Notes: generated by a model not told the origin, from the letters alone. A stretch of DNA of 37,186 nucleotides from Gemmataceae bacterium (GCA_009691845.1 SIAJ01000055.1:1-37186), one strand, 5' to 3'; numbered from the stretch's first letter, positions 23,928 to 32,866 are shown. Made by a program: numbers and translations.

Positions 23928-26375
23928 ATGGGTCTTCCAATGCATGCCCGTCTCCTTCTCCTGGCCGGTACATATTTTCTCGCTATTGGACCCGGCCGAG
24001 CCGCGGACCCCCCACAGGAAGCAGTCGCGTTCTTCGAGAAAAAAATCCGCCCGATCCTCGTCGACAACTGTTTCGAATGCCACAGCGTCGAGAGCAAAAA
24101 AGTCAAAGGTGGCTTGTTTGTCGATACCCGCGACAGTCTCTTGAAGGGAGGCGACTTGGGCCCGGCGATCGTGCCGGGTGATCCGGAGAAAAGTTTGCTG
24201 ATCATCGCCGTCCGGCAGACGAATAAAGACTTGCAGATGCCGCCGAAGCAAAAACTCTCGAACACCCAGATCGCGGACCTCGAAACCTGGGTGAAGATGG
24301 GCGCGATCGATCCCCGCAAGAACGTACCGGCCAAGATCGCCGCCAAGGACAAAGCTAAATACGGCATGAGTCTCGAAGACGGCCGTAAGTTCTGGTCGTT
24401 TCTGCCGGTAAAAGACCCACTCATACCCAAGGTGAGCACTACATCCGGGCCGCGTACATCCGTCGATGCCTTCGTTCTGAGCCGTCTGGAGAAGGCCGGT
24501 ATTGCTCCTGCGCCTGCCGCCGACAAGCGGACCCTGTATCGGCGTGCGAGTTTTGATCTCACCGGCCTGCCGCCAACTTCAGCGGAGATGGATGCTTTTC
24601 TCGCGGACTCGTCGCCGCAAGCCCTTGAAAAAGTCGTCGATCGCTTGCTTGAATCCCCTCGATACGGCGAACGCTGGGGCCGGCACTGGCTCGATGTGGT
24701 GCGTTATGCGGACACGTGCGGCAACGCGTCGGACTACCCAGTTCCGCAGGCGCACAAGTATCGCGATTGGGTCATCCGTGCCTTCAACCGCGACCTTCCT
24801 TACGATCAGTTTTTACGCGAACAATTCGCGGGCGACTTGATCGCAGGTGGGACCGAGGCGGAACGTCGCGAGCGCATCATCGCCACCGGTTACCTCGCCA
24901 TTGCCCGGCGATTCGGTGGCGACCGCAAGGGTGAACACCACCTCACCATTGAGGACACGATTGATAACCTGGGTCGCACCGTTCTCGGTTCCAGTATCTC
25001 GTGTGCCCGGTGCCACGATCACAAGTTCGACCCATTCACATCGAACGATTACTACGGACTCTATGGCATCTTCGAAAGCACCCGTTATCCTTTTCCCGGC
25101 GCGGAAGTCGGCAAGGTTCAGGAAGATTTCGTACCGCTGATGTCGCCCCCGGAAATCGAAACACTCCTCAAGCCGCACCGCGAGAAGATGGCTGCGATCG
25201 TGGCCGAGGTAAAGCAACTCGAGACGGCGGAAGCCGAGGCCAAGAAGTCGCCCGATAGTCCGGACAAAGTGAAACGGGTAAGCGAGGCCACGATGAAGCT
25301 CGCGGCGGCCAGGAAGAAACAGGCCGCCATCCAGGCGGAAGCCCCGGCGATCGATAATGCATATGCCGTCCTGGACGCGAAGCCGGCGAATGCACGGATC
25401 CAAATGCGGGGCGATCCGAAACGGCTGGGTGATGAGGTGCCTCGCCATTTCCCTGCCGTGCTCGGCGGCCAAGAATTGCCGAAGAACTCCGCAGCCAGCG
25501 GCCGCCTGCAATTGGCGGAATGGCTCACCGACCCCCGGAATCCGCTGACAGCCCGCGTGATGGTGAACCGCATTTGGCAGCACCACTTTGGCAAGGGGAT
25601 CGTGCAGACCCCGAACGATTTCGGCAAGCAGGGACGCGCCCCGACGCATCCCGAACTGCTCGATTTTCTTGCTGCCCGTTTCATGGAATCCGGCTGGTCC
25701 GTGAAGGCCATGCACAAGCTCATCATGCTCTCGCAGACGTGGCAGTTTTCCAGCACCGACGTGGAGGCGAGCGCGAAGCTCGACCCGAATAACGATCTGT
25801 GCTGGAAGTACAATCGCCATCGCCTGGATGCTGAGTCGATCCGCGACATGATCCTGTTCGTGAGCGGCGAACTCGACGAGAGTATCGGGGGAGCCCATCC
25901 CTTTCCACCCGCGAAAAGCTGGGGCTTTACTCAGCACAGTCCGTTTGTCGCCCAGTACGAAACGCGTCGGCGCAGCGTCTATCTGATGCAGCAACGCATT
26001 CGCAAGAACCAGTACCTCGCACTCTTCGACGGGGCCGATCCCAACTCCAGCACCGGCGCCCGTCTTCCGAGCACGACGCCGTTGCAAGCGTTGTTTCTGA
26101 TGAACGATCCGCTTGCCCACCGTGCAGCGGCCAAGTTTTCGGAACGCGTGATCGCCGCGGGATCGGACGAGGCTTCCCGAATTCACTTTGCCTACAAGCT
26201 CGCCCTCGGTCGTTTGGCAGAGCCGGATGAACAGAAGAGTTGCGTTGATTTCTTGCGGAATTACCGGGAGAAGCTCACAGCCCTGAAGTCCCTGGCCAAC
26301 CAGATCGACTCGGCCACATGGGCGGCCCTGGCACGAGTCTTACTGAGCAGCAATGAGTTTGTGTTTGTCGATTGA
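23928..26375 (+). CDS. Planctomycete cytochrome c protein with DUF1549 and DUF1553 domains
   Basis: 815 residues from the ATG at 23928; a GTG at 23919 and an ATG at 23940 are alternatives, and no ribosome binding site decides. The signal peptide (about 1-25) ends GPGRAAD. The PSCyt1 domain has CFECH (C48, C51, H52) and LQMPPKQKLS. DUF1549 has SVDAFVLSRLEKAGIAPAP, YGERWGRHWLDVVRYADTCG and CARCHDHKFDPFTSNDYYGL. A charged Lys/Glu/Ala-rich helical linker (about 410-470) separates it from DUF1553, which has NPLTARVMVNRIWQHHFGKG, THPELLDFLAARFMESGW and RRSVYLMQQRIRKNQYLALF. It is the same domain set as the protein at 15852-18119 but clearly diverged. The DUF1501 partner follows after 19 bp. Confidence 0.9.
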   Translation: MGLPMHARLLLLAGTYFLAIGPGRAADPPQEAVAFFEKKIRPILVDNCFECHSVESKKVKGGLFVDTRDSLLKGGDLGPAIVPGDPEKSLLIIAVRQTNKDLQMPPKQKLSNTQIADLETWVKMGAIDPRKNVPAKIAAKDKAKYGMSLEDGRKFWSFLPVKDPLIPKVSTTSGPRTSVDAFVLSRLEKAGIAPAPAADKRTLYRRASFDLTGLPPTSAEMDAFLADSSPQALEKVVDRLLESPRYGERWGRHWLDVVRYADTCGNASDYPVPQAHKYRDWVIRAFNRDLPYDQFLREQFAGDLIAGGTEAERRERIIATGYLAIARRFGGDRKGEHHLTIEDTIDNLGRTVLGSSISCARCHDHKFDPFTSNDYYGLYGIFESTRYPFPGAEVGKVQEDFVPLMSPPEIETLLKPHREKMAAIVAEVKQLETAEAEAKKSPDSPDKVKRVSEATMKLAAARKKQAAIQAEAPAIDNAYAVLDAKPANARIQMRGDPKRLGDEVPRHFPAVLGGQELPKNSAASGRLQLAEWLTDPRNPLTARVMVNRIWQHHFGKGIVQTPNDFGKQGRAPTHPELLDFLAARFMESGWSVKAMHKLIMLSQTWQFSSTDVEASAKLDPNNDLCWKYNRHRLDAESIRDMILFVSGELDESIGGAHPFPPAKSWGFTQHSPFVAQYETRRRSVYLMQQRIRKNQYLALFDGADPNSSTGARLPSTTPLQALFLMNDPLAHRAAAKFSERVIAAGSDEASRIHFAYKLALGRLAEPDEQKSCVDFLRNYREKLTALKSLANQIDSATWAALARVLLSSNEFVFVD

Positions 26376-26383
26376 GTTGAAAC

Positions 26384-26390
26384 GAGAGGA
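26384..26390 (+). promoter_or_regulatory. Ribosome binding site of the DUF1501 gene
   Basis: GAGAGGA, 4 bp before the ATG at 26395. It favours that start over the ATG at 26353, which lies inside the preceding gene. Confidence 0.55.
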
Positions 26391-26394
26391 CATC

Positions 26395-27813
26395 ATGCAT
26401 TCAGTCCAGTACTCGCGTCGATCCGTAATTCACTCGCTCGTCGGCGGGTCGCTGATGTTGCCGGCCATCATTTCCGAATTGTTAGCAGCAGACAAGAAGC
26501 CGACCGATGGCGATCCGCTGGCGCCGAAGTCGCCCCATTTCGTACCGCGTGCGAAGCGAGTCATCTTCCTGAACATGAGCGGCGGCGCCTCGCACGTCGA
26601 CTCGTTCGACTACAAACCGAAACTGATTGCCGACCACAACAAGGCCTTTCGCGTCCCGGAGAAGATGCTGGCGGCCTTCGCGCCCGACAACCGAGTGGTC
26701 GAGAAGTACTTCAAAAAGCCGCAGTGGGAATTCAAGCAGCGTGGCCAGTCGGGCTTGTGGATCAGCGAGCTTTTTCCGCATGTCGCTCAATGTGCGGATG
26801 ACCTGTGTCTCATCCGCTCGATGCGCAACGACCACCCGGACCACTTCCAGGCCACGCTCGGCATGCACACGGGGTCGGTGACTTTCGCGAGGCCAAGCAT
26901 CGGCGCCTGGGTCAGTCACGGTCTCGGGACCGTGAACCGAAACCTGCCATCGTTTATCGTGCTGGCGCCGCAGTTGCCTTACGCGGGCGGACAGGTCTGG
27001 GCCTCGGATTTTCTTCCTGGCTGTCACCAGGGGACGCTCGTGGGCCCGGGACAGGAACCGATTGCGAATATCAAACGGCGACAGCCCGCGACTGAATTGC
27101 AGGAGCTGGAACTTGGCCTGACGCAGGCATTCAATCGTAAGCATCTCGCGCAACGTCAAGGCGACGCCGAGCTGACGGCACGCATCAAATCCTTCGAGAC
27201 GGCGTTTGGCATGCAGGCCGAGGCACCGGAAGCGTTTGACCTGTCGAAGGAAAGTGATGCGACCCACAAGCTCTACGGTCTGCCTCGCGGCGGCACCACT
27301 GGCTTCGCCTGGCAATGCCTGGTGGCTCGGCGACTGGCCGAGCGCGGGGTACGCTTCATCGAACTGATCGACACCGGCGCGTCCAACAACTGGGACTCCC
27401 ACGGCGACATGAGCCAACACGGGCCGCTGGCGAAGAACGTCGACCTACCGATCGCGGGCCTGCTACGGGATCTCAAGGCGCGCGGCCTGCTCGCGGAAAC
27501 GCTGGTCGTCTGGACCACGGAGTTTGGCCGGACACCGTTCAATACGGGCAAGGATGCGAAAGGACGTGAGCATCACGCCGAAGTATTCACCTCGTGGATG
27601 GCTGGAGGCGGTGTCAAGGGCGGCGTCAGCTACGGGGAGAGCGACGACTACGGTTGCGCGGTCTCATCCAACGAAGTCCACATCCACGACTTTCACGCGA
27701 CGATTCTCCACTTGTTAGGCCTGGACCACGAAAAACTGACGTACCGCCACGCCGGCCGTGACTTCCGGTTGACCGACGTATCTGGACGTGTTGTGCGCGA
27801 GATTATTGCCTGA
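26395..27813 (+). CDS. DUF1501 family protein, partner of the upstream DUF1553 gene
   Basis: 472 residues. The twin-arginine-like leader is short (YSRRSVIHSLVGGSLMLPAI, Arg8-Arg9). The mature protein starts PLAPKSPHFVPRAKRVIFLN, then MSGGASHVDSFDYKPK, WEFKQRGQSGLWISELFPHV, NNWDSHGDMSQHG, TTEFGRTPFN and a GREHHAEVF end block, with AGRDFRLTDVSGRVVREI at the C-terminus. It is the closest relative in the window of the DUF1501 at 14386-15837, and both sit directly downstream of a DUF1549/DUF1553 gene. The pair looks duplicated as a unit, long ago. In other planctomycetes such pairs are very common and presumed to act together outside the cytoplasm. Confidence 0.9.
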   Translation: MHSVQYSRRSVIHSLVGGSLMLPAIISELLAADKKPTDGDPLAPKSPHFVPRAKRVIFLNMSGGASHVDSFDYKPKLIADHNKAFRVPEKMLAAFAPDNRVVEKYFKKPQWEFKQRGQSGLWISELFPHVAQCADDLCLIRSMRNDHPDHFQATLGMHTGSVTFARPSIGAWVSHGLGTVNRNLPSFIVLAPQLPYAGGQVWASDFLPGCHQGTLVGPGQEPIANIKRRQPATELQELELGLTQAFNRKHLAQRQGDAELTARIKSFETAFGMQAEAPEAFDLSKESDATHKLYGLPRGGTTGFAWQCLVARRLAERGVRFIELIDTGASNNWDSHGDMSQHGPLAKNVDLPIAGLLRDLKARGLLAETLVVWTTEFGRTPFNTGKDAKGREHHAEVFTSWMAGGGVKGGVSYGESDDYGCAVSSNEVHIHDFHATILHLLGLDHEKLTYRHAGRDFRLTDVSGRVVREIIA

Positions 27814-27930
27814 GAAATGCAACGCGAGAACGCGGGCTGCCATGCGTTACAACGCTCGATCTGCTGTGCATCGATTCTCGCCATCACTCGACAAAACCGC
27901 ATCGAATCCGTTTGAGAGAATAGGAACGCA

Positions 27931-29622
27931 ATGAGCCGATATCTCTACGTGATGGCGTGTTCGGTCCTCGTCGTGGGCACACTGGCCCATGCAGCCGAAC
28001 CCGAGTTGAAACCGATTCCCGGGATCGGGCCGGTGGGTGCGATTACAAAGCTCCACTCGGGCTTCAAGTTCACGGAAGGCCCGGCCGCCGACGGCAACGG
28101 GAACGTCTACTTCTCCGACATCCCGAATAACCGCATTCACAAGGTTGATGTCGGTGGCAAACTATCGACCATGTTGGAGAACAGCGAGGGGTGTAATGGG
28201 CTAATGGTCGACGCCCGCGGCCGGCTCATTGCCTGTCAGGGCAACGCGAAAAAGGTGATCGCCCTCGATGTCGAGACGAAGAAATCCACCGTGCTTTCGG
28301 ATGGCAGCGACGGCAAATCGCTTGGCACGCCGAACGATCTCGTCATTGACTGGACGGGCGGCATCTACTTCACCGCACCGGATATCTCGTCGGTTTTCTA
28401 CCTTCCCGCCGGTGGCAAGGCGGTCCGTCTCCTGGAAGGCTTGCCGCGACCCAATGGCATTCTCCTGAGCCCCGACGAGAAGACGCTCATCGTTCTCCCT
28501 TCGGGGTCAGCTGATGTGCTGACCTATCCGATCGAACGGCCCGGAGTTGTCGGCCAGTCAAGCGTGCTCTGCAAACTGGAACAGAATCCCAAGCAACCGG
28601 GCCGGCTGGGTGGCGACGGCCTGACAGTCGATACCCGGGGCAATCTGTACCTCACGAAGCCATCGCTCAAGGCGATCCAGATCGTAAGTCCGGAGGGAAA
28701 GACGTTGGGGCTGATCTTCTTTCCCGAAGATCCGTCCAATTGCACGTTCGGCGGCAAGGATATGAAGATGCTCTTCGTCACGGCCCAGAGTTCGCTTTAC
28801 GCTGTGAAAATGGAAGCAACCGGCCACCGGTTCGGCGCGATGCGGAAAGAGGAGCCGCTTCCCGAATCCTGGGACTACACGGCTGCCATGAAGAAGGTGA
28901 CGACCAAGTTTCGCGGCAACGAAGGCGTCGTGATCCACGTGGGTGGTTCCATGACGATCGCCAACCCGTACAGCACTTGGCCACGCAGCGGGAAAGGAAA
29001 GACGCCCGACGATATCGCAATTCTGAAGTGGATGCACACCGAGGCGAAAGACAAGACAGACGGCTGGTGGCTGTGCCGCACGGAACTGGAACACTACAGG
29101 GCATACACATCCGAAAGCGGGCTGAAGTCGGCCATGCTCATCGACGGCGGCAAACGAGGACTCCCCACGCTGGTGAAGATGCTCGACGAATACAAGCCGC
29201 GCATCGTGACGATCGAGTGCGGCATCTACGACGTCGAAGATGGTGTCACACTCGAGGTCTACCGCAAGAACATGGGCAAGGTGCTCGACCTGATCCTGGA
29301 CCGCGGCGCGATTCCGGTGTTAAATACCATTCCACCGTTCAAGGCTCAACTCGAGCGTACGAAACAGTTCAACGAGGCATTGCGGGAACTGGCGAAGGAT
29401 CGCGGGTGTCCGCTTCTCGATCTCGAGCGTGAGATCTTCACCCGACGCTCGGATGACTGGTTCGGCACTCTGGTGGATCGAATCCACCTGACTGCGGGAC
29501 AGACAGGCGGCAATCCCGGTGCCGAACCGACGACGGAGAACCTCCGAAAGAGCGGCTATCAACTCCGCGGTTGGCTAACGGTCCGAAAGATCGCGGAGAT
29601 CAAGGGGCGGGTACTGCAATGA
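27931..29622 (+). CDS. Secreted SMP-30/gluconolactonase-like protein fused to an SGNH hydrolase-like domain
   Basis: 563 residues. A signal peptide (1-22, ending LAHAAEP) precedes an SMP-30/gluconolactonase beta-propeller (about 35-300) with FKFTEGPAADGNGNVYFSDI, GTPNDLVIDWTGGIYFTAPD, PNGILLSPDEKTLIVLPSG and GGDGLTVDTRGNLYLTKPS. These propellers typically bind a divalent metal and open lactones. After a linker (FGAMRKEEPLPESWDYTAAM) a second domain (about 335-560) resembles SGNH/GDSL hydrolases: GGS at block I with S340, GIYD at 431-434 in the block III place (usually GxND), and DRIH at 516-519 for the Asp-x-x-His pair. The Asp of GDS and the Asn of GxND are both changed, so activity of this half is uncertain. 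AGGA lies 5 bp before the ATG. It follows the DUF1501 gene by 117 bp. Confidence 0.83.
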   Translation: MSRYLYVMACSVLVVGTLAHAAEPELKPIPGIGPVGAITKLHSGFKFTEGPAADGNGNVYFSDIPNNRIHKVDVGGKLSTMLENSEGCNGLMVDARGRLIACQGNAKKVIALDVETKKSTVLSDGSDGKSLGTPNDLVIDWTGGIYFTAPDISSVFYLPAGGKAVRLLEGLPRPNGILLSPDEKTLIVLPSGSADVLTYPIERPGVVGQSSVLCKLEQNPKQPGRLGGDGLTVDTRGNLYLTKPSLKAIQIVSPEGKTLGLIFFPEDPSNCTFGGKDMKMLFVTAQSSLYAVKMEATGHRFGAMRKEEPLPESWDYTAAMKKVTTKFRGNEGVVIHVGGSMTIANPYSTWPRSGKGKTPDDIAILKWMHTEAKDKTDGWWLCRTELEHYRAYTSESGLKSAMLIDGGKRGLPTLVKMLDEYKPRIVTIECGIYDVEDGVTLEVYRKNMGKVLDLILDRGAIPVLNTIPPFKAQLERTKQFNEALRELAKDRGCPLLDLEREIFTRRSDDWFGTLVDRIHLTAGQTGGNPGAEPTTENLRKSGYQLRGWLTVRKIAEIKGRVLQ

Positions 29623-29747
29623 ACATCAGACGGCGTGGTAGAACGAACCGGTCCGAAAACGATCCGGAATGACAGCGAGTTGTACTTCGGGTGCAGGATG
29701 AGCGAACGAGTCGCCCATGTCCGCAGAATCAAGACGCCTGGCGATAG

Positions 29748-29799
29748 CGGTTGGCTACGATGCCTTCAGCCGCACGTCGGCTGAAGGCATCAGTAACCG
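29748..29799. repeat. Long hairpin between genes
   Basis: Core arms GATGCCTTCAGCCG (29759-29772) and its exact reverse complement (29778-29791) with a 5-nt loop. The stem can be lengthened outward with bulges through TAC/GTA and CGGT/ACCG to 29748-29799. It lies 136 bp after the SMP-30/SGNH gene and 78 bp before the oxidoreductase gene. No T-run follows, so it is either a factor-dependent stop, an RNA-stabilising hairpin or a dispersed palindromic repeat. Confidence 0.75.
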
Positions 29800-29869
29800 A
29801 TCCGGCAAGTGACCGCGCACGTGCGACACCCCGGAGTCCAGGTCTCAGGCATCGGCAGAACGAGGGACG

Positions 29870-30850
29870 ATGACCCAGAATAGCCTTGCACCCGTGAAGG
29901 TCGGTGTCATCGGGTTGGGTCGCTTCGGGCGACTTCACGCCTTGACCCTGTCCCGCCTGGCGGAAGCAGATCTGGTGGCGCTGGTGGGTCGAAGGCAGGC
30001 CAGTCTGGATGCACTGGGACCCGAACTTCCCGGCGTGCCGGGCTGGACGAGTCTGCGGGAGGCTCTCGCAGAATCGACCGCCGAAGCGTGGGTCGTCGCC
30101 TGCACGACGGCCGCGCACGTGCCCGTCGTCCGGACATTGCTGGAAGCGGGCAAGACGGTGCTGCTGGAAAAGCCCATCGCGGAAAATCTGGAAGAAGCAC
30201 GAAGCCTGGCGCCGCTGGTCCGCCCGGACTCCAGCAATCTGATGATTGGGCACATCGTTCTGTTCAACAGCGAATTTCAGCAGTTGCGCGTTGAAGCTCA
30301 GCAGCGTGGCGCTCTCGCGTACATCGACTGCGTCCGCCATCGGCCGGCCAGCATCCTTGGGGCTTTCCCTGGGGAGAATCCGTTACAGGCGGTGATGGTC
30401 CACGACCTTTACGCCACTCAGGTGCTCGTTAATCGTGCCGACCCCGTGTACTACAATGCTCGCTTCCACCGCACCGGCGGGGGAGAAGTCGACCTGGCGG
30501 TGGCACAGCTCCAGTGGTCCGACGGGCTCCTGGCATCGTTCGCCGCGTCGTACCTGACCCCCGAAGGAATGCCACCGAGGGGGTTTGATCGGATGGAAGT
30601 GTTCGGCACCGGCTGGTCGGCACGGATTAACCCGAACCCCAGGCCGATTGAGGTGTGGGGCGAGCGTGCGTTCTGGCCCATGGCCCTGGAGATTCGCGCC
30701 GATGCCACCGGGGCCACGGGCATGATGGCCGAAGAACTCCGCTGTTTCTGTCGCGTCGTGCGGGGGCAGCAAAGCGTGCCCGTGGGAGCGACCTACAGCG
30801 ACGCACTTCAAGTGCAGCAATGGATGGACCGGTTGGCGTCCGGTGTCTAG
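29870..30850 (+). CDS. Gfo/Idh/MocA family NAD(P)-dependent oxidoreductase
   Basis: 326 residues without a signal peptide, so cytoplasmic. The Rossmann fold starts VKVGVIGLGRFGRLHALTLS with GLGRFG at 15-20. The family signature EKP is E100-K101-P102 (TVLLEKPIAENLEEA). The C-terminal half has the usual alpha/beta substrate domain: VMVHDLYATQVLV, AQLQWSDGLLASFAASYLTP and MEVFGTGWSARINPNPRPIE. Members oxidise or reduce sugar hydroxyls, often inositol, glucoside or aldose derivatives. With an SMP-30-like lactonase upstream and a DUF1080 gene in the window, a role in processing an imported sugar is plausible, but the substrate is not visible. A GAGGGA stretch ends 2 bp before the ATG, closer than usual. 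It is separated from the SMP-30 gene by 247 bp containing a hairpin, so it may have its own promoter. Confidence 0.9.
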   Translation: MTQNSLAPVKVGVIGLGRFGRLHALTLSRLAEADLVALVGRRQASLDALGPELPGVPGWTSLREALAESTAEAWVVACTTAAHVPVVRTLLEAGKTVLLEKPIAENLEEARSLAPLVRPDSSNLMIGHIVLFNSEFQQLRVEAQQRGALAYIDCVRHRPASILGAFPGENPLQAVMVHDLYATQVLVNRADPVYYNARFHRTGGGEVDLAVAQLQWSDGLLASFAASYLTPEGMPPRGFDRMEVFGTGWSARINPNPRPIEVWGERAFWPMALEIRADATGATGMMAEELRCFCRVVRGQQSVPVGATYSDALQVQQWMDRLASGV

Positions 30851-30943
30851 CGTCAATTGGTTTTCCCCTCCCAGCGACAATTTGGGTTCCCGTTCTTCAG
30901 TGAATCAGCCATAGCGTTTCTCATGAAAGGTTGGAGGGATGCC

Positions 30944-31063
30944 ATGGTCCAAGATGGCCAAGTGCGTCGATTGTGGCGGGAGATAGAGTCTCCCGTCCCG
31001 CTAGTCCTGGCAGCACGGAGAGCTGGCATGAATGAGAAGACTACATTCGTTGTCGAGTCATGA
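30944..31063 (+). pseudogene. N-terminal remnant of an IS21-type transposase (IstA-like)
   Basis: 39 codons after a clear GGAGGG site (30933-30938, 5 bp spacing). The peptide MVQDGQVRRLWREIESPVPL continues as VLAARRAGMNEKTTFVVES and then stops. The first part has the pattern of the N-terminal helix-turn-helix of IS21-family IstA proteins (DGQVRxLxxxxxxGxPLxxAARRAGMxEKTARKY). The match ends right after EKT, where the normal protein would go on for some 450 residues. No istB or catalytic DDE region is in the window. It looks like the left end of an insertion sequence cut off by deletion. Confidence 0.5.
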
Positions 31064-31465
31064 CTATCCTCCTTGTCCGAGCGTGCAAAAATCTGGTCCC
31101 GCCAACATGACGGAATTCAAATTGAATAAGCCACTGTTCAGGGTGGGAACGACGAACTCAAAAGTGGAATCACGAGATGAGGCCGGCTGATAACCACATT
31201 GTGTCTGAATTTGAAAATCATGGATCCGTCAGCGGTCGCAGACGCGGTGACTACCAGAAACTCGGCTCGGGCCACCGTATTCGGGCACGGTGCCGAACCG
31301 TAACCGTTCTTGGACTCGTCATCTGGAATGCCAAAAAGGACAAATCTATCGTGAAGTATCTGCAATCAATTCGAACTCTTTGGAATCAGCTAATTGCAAT
31401 GCCTTGCCAGAGATGCTACCCTACATTCCCAAGGCGGTAATTCCTGAGCCGGCGGACCATCGGCC
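31064..31465. other. Gene-free stretch of about 400 bp
   Basis: No frame here looks like protein. The base composition is less GC-rich than the genes around it, especially near 31095-31220 and 31320-31430. It follows the transposase remnant and precedes the DUF1501 gene, so it may be leftover mobile-element DNA plus the promoter of that gene. Confidence 0.45.
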
Positions 31466-32866
31466 ATGCTGTCCCTCAAATCACCAACACGTCACGGTAT
31501 TTCCCGCCGCACCTGGCTGCGAATCGGCGGGCTCGCATTCGGCGGATTATCACTCCCGGAGATACTGAAGGCGGAGGCCAAAAACGGTTCGGGTCCGATC
31601 AAAGGCGTGATCATGGTGCTGTTGCCCGGCGGCCCATCGCACCTGGACACGTTCGATTTGAAACCGAATGCTCCGACCGAGATTCGTGGCGAGTTTCGGC
31701 CAATCGCTACGAATGTGCCTGGCATCGACATCTGCGAGCACCTGCCTCGCCTCGCCCGCATGGCGGACAAGCTGGCGATCATTCGCTCGCTCGTCGGTTT
31801 TCGCGACGATCACAACACGCACTGGTGCTCTACGGGCCACGAATCGCACCCAGCCATGGACGCGTCGCCGCTCGTGCCTGGATTTCCACAGGGCGACTGG
31901 CCGTCGATGGGATCGGTGCTGAGTCGAAAGCTGGGCGCACGGGTGGCTGGTGTGCCGCCATGCGTCGATCTGACTCCGAAGGATGCCGACGCACGGTTCA
32001 TCCTGCGGACGCCTCCGACTCAGCCCGGCTATCTGGGTGTCGCCCATGCCGGGTTTGAAGTGCAGGCCGTCGATCGCCGGAACATCATGCTCAACGGCGT
32101 GGATCTTCCGAGGCTGGACGATCGCCGGGCTCTCTTGGCCCGTTTCGACAGTTTCCGCAGGGACGCAGACGCGGCCGGGAGCGCGGCCGGAATCGATCTG
32201 TATCAAAAGCAAGCCATCGAGTTGGTCACGTCATCGCGATTGGCGAATGCACTCGATCTCAGCCGGGAAGACTCTGGCAGCCGCAAGGTCTACGGACTGG
32301 ACCGTGATTATCCTGATGAGCGCGAGGGGAAGCACTACTTGGACCAGTTTCTGTTGGCCCGGCGCGTGATTGAAGCGGGGGCCCGTTGCGTGACCATGGT
32401 ATTCAGTCGCCATCCTTTCGGTCGCGTGCTTCGCGGTGACCACAATTGGGACTGGCACAAGGACTTGTTCCCCGAGGCCCGTAAGACTTTGCCGCTCCTG
32501 GATCTTGGCCTGTCGGCATTGATTCAAGACCTCGACGAGCGCGGACTGCTGAAAGACGTCGCGGTAGTCGTGTGGGGTGAGTTTGGCCGCACTCCACGGA
32601 TCAACCAGAATGGCGGCCGCGACCATTGGTCGAAAGTTTGCAGCGCTCTCGTTGCGGGCGGAGGAATGCGAGGTGGGCAAGTTCTCGGCTCGACGACGCG
32701 TTGGGGCGAAGAGCCGCTCACCCAGCCGATTCATTTCCGCGACGTCTTCGCCACCCTCTATCAACGGCTGGGGATCGACGTCCGTACCACGCAATTCACC
32801 GATCCTTCTGGACGTCCTCACGACCTCGTCGGCAATCATCGGCCAATTCCGGAACTGATCGGTTAG
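31466..32866 (+). CDS. DUF1501 family protein
   Basis: 466 residues. The leader is SRRTWLRIGGLAFGGLSLPE (Arg14-Arg15). Motifs: VLLPGGPSHLDTFDLKPNAP from about residue 51, WDWHKDLFPEARKTLPLLD in the WDTH place (Trp-His instead of Thr-His), GEFGRTPRIN and GRDHWSKVCSALVAGGG. The end is HRPIPELIG. No convincing ribosome binding site is seen in front of the ATG. Unlike two other copies it has no DUF1549/DUF1553 partner beside it; the genes behind it encode an oxygenase, a reductase and an acylase. Exported; function unknown. Confidence 0.9.
   Translation: MLSLKSPTRHGISRRTWLRIGGLAFGGLSLPEILKAEAKNGSGPIKGVIMVLLPGGPSHLDTFDLKPNAPTEIRGEFRPIATNVPGIDICEHLPRLARMADKLAIIRSLVGFRDDHNTHWCSTGHESHPAMDASPLVPGFPQGDWPSMGSVLSRKLGARVAGVPPCVDLTPKDADARFILRTPPTQPGYLGVAHAGFEVQAVDRRNIMLNGVDLPRLDDRRALLARFDSFRRDADAAGSAAGIDLYQKQAIELVTSSRLANALDLSREDSGSRKVYGLDRDYPDEREGKHYLDQFLLARRVIEAGARCVTMVFSRHPFGRVLRGDHNWDWHKDLFPEARKTLPLLDLGLSALIQDLDERGLLKDVAVVVWGEFGRTPRINQNGGRDHWSKVCSALVAGGGMRGGQVLGSTTRWGEEPLTQPIHFRDVFATLYQRLGIDVRTTQFTDPSGRPHDLVGNHRPIPELIG

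Noticed and set aside
24813..26186. Minus-strand open frame of 457 codons
   Set aside because: It lies wholly antisense to the DUF1549/DUF1553 gene, which has clear domains; the frame shows no family motif.
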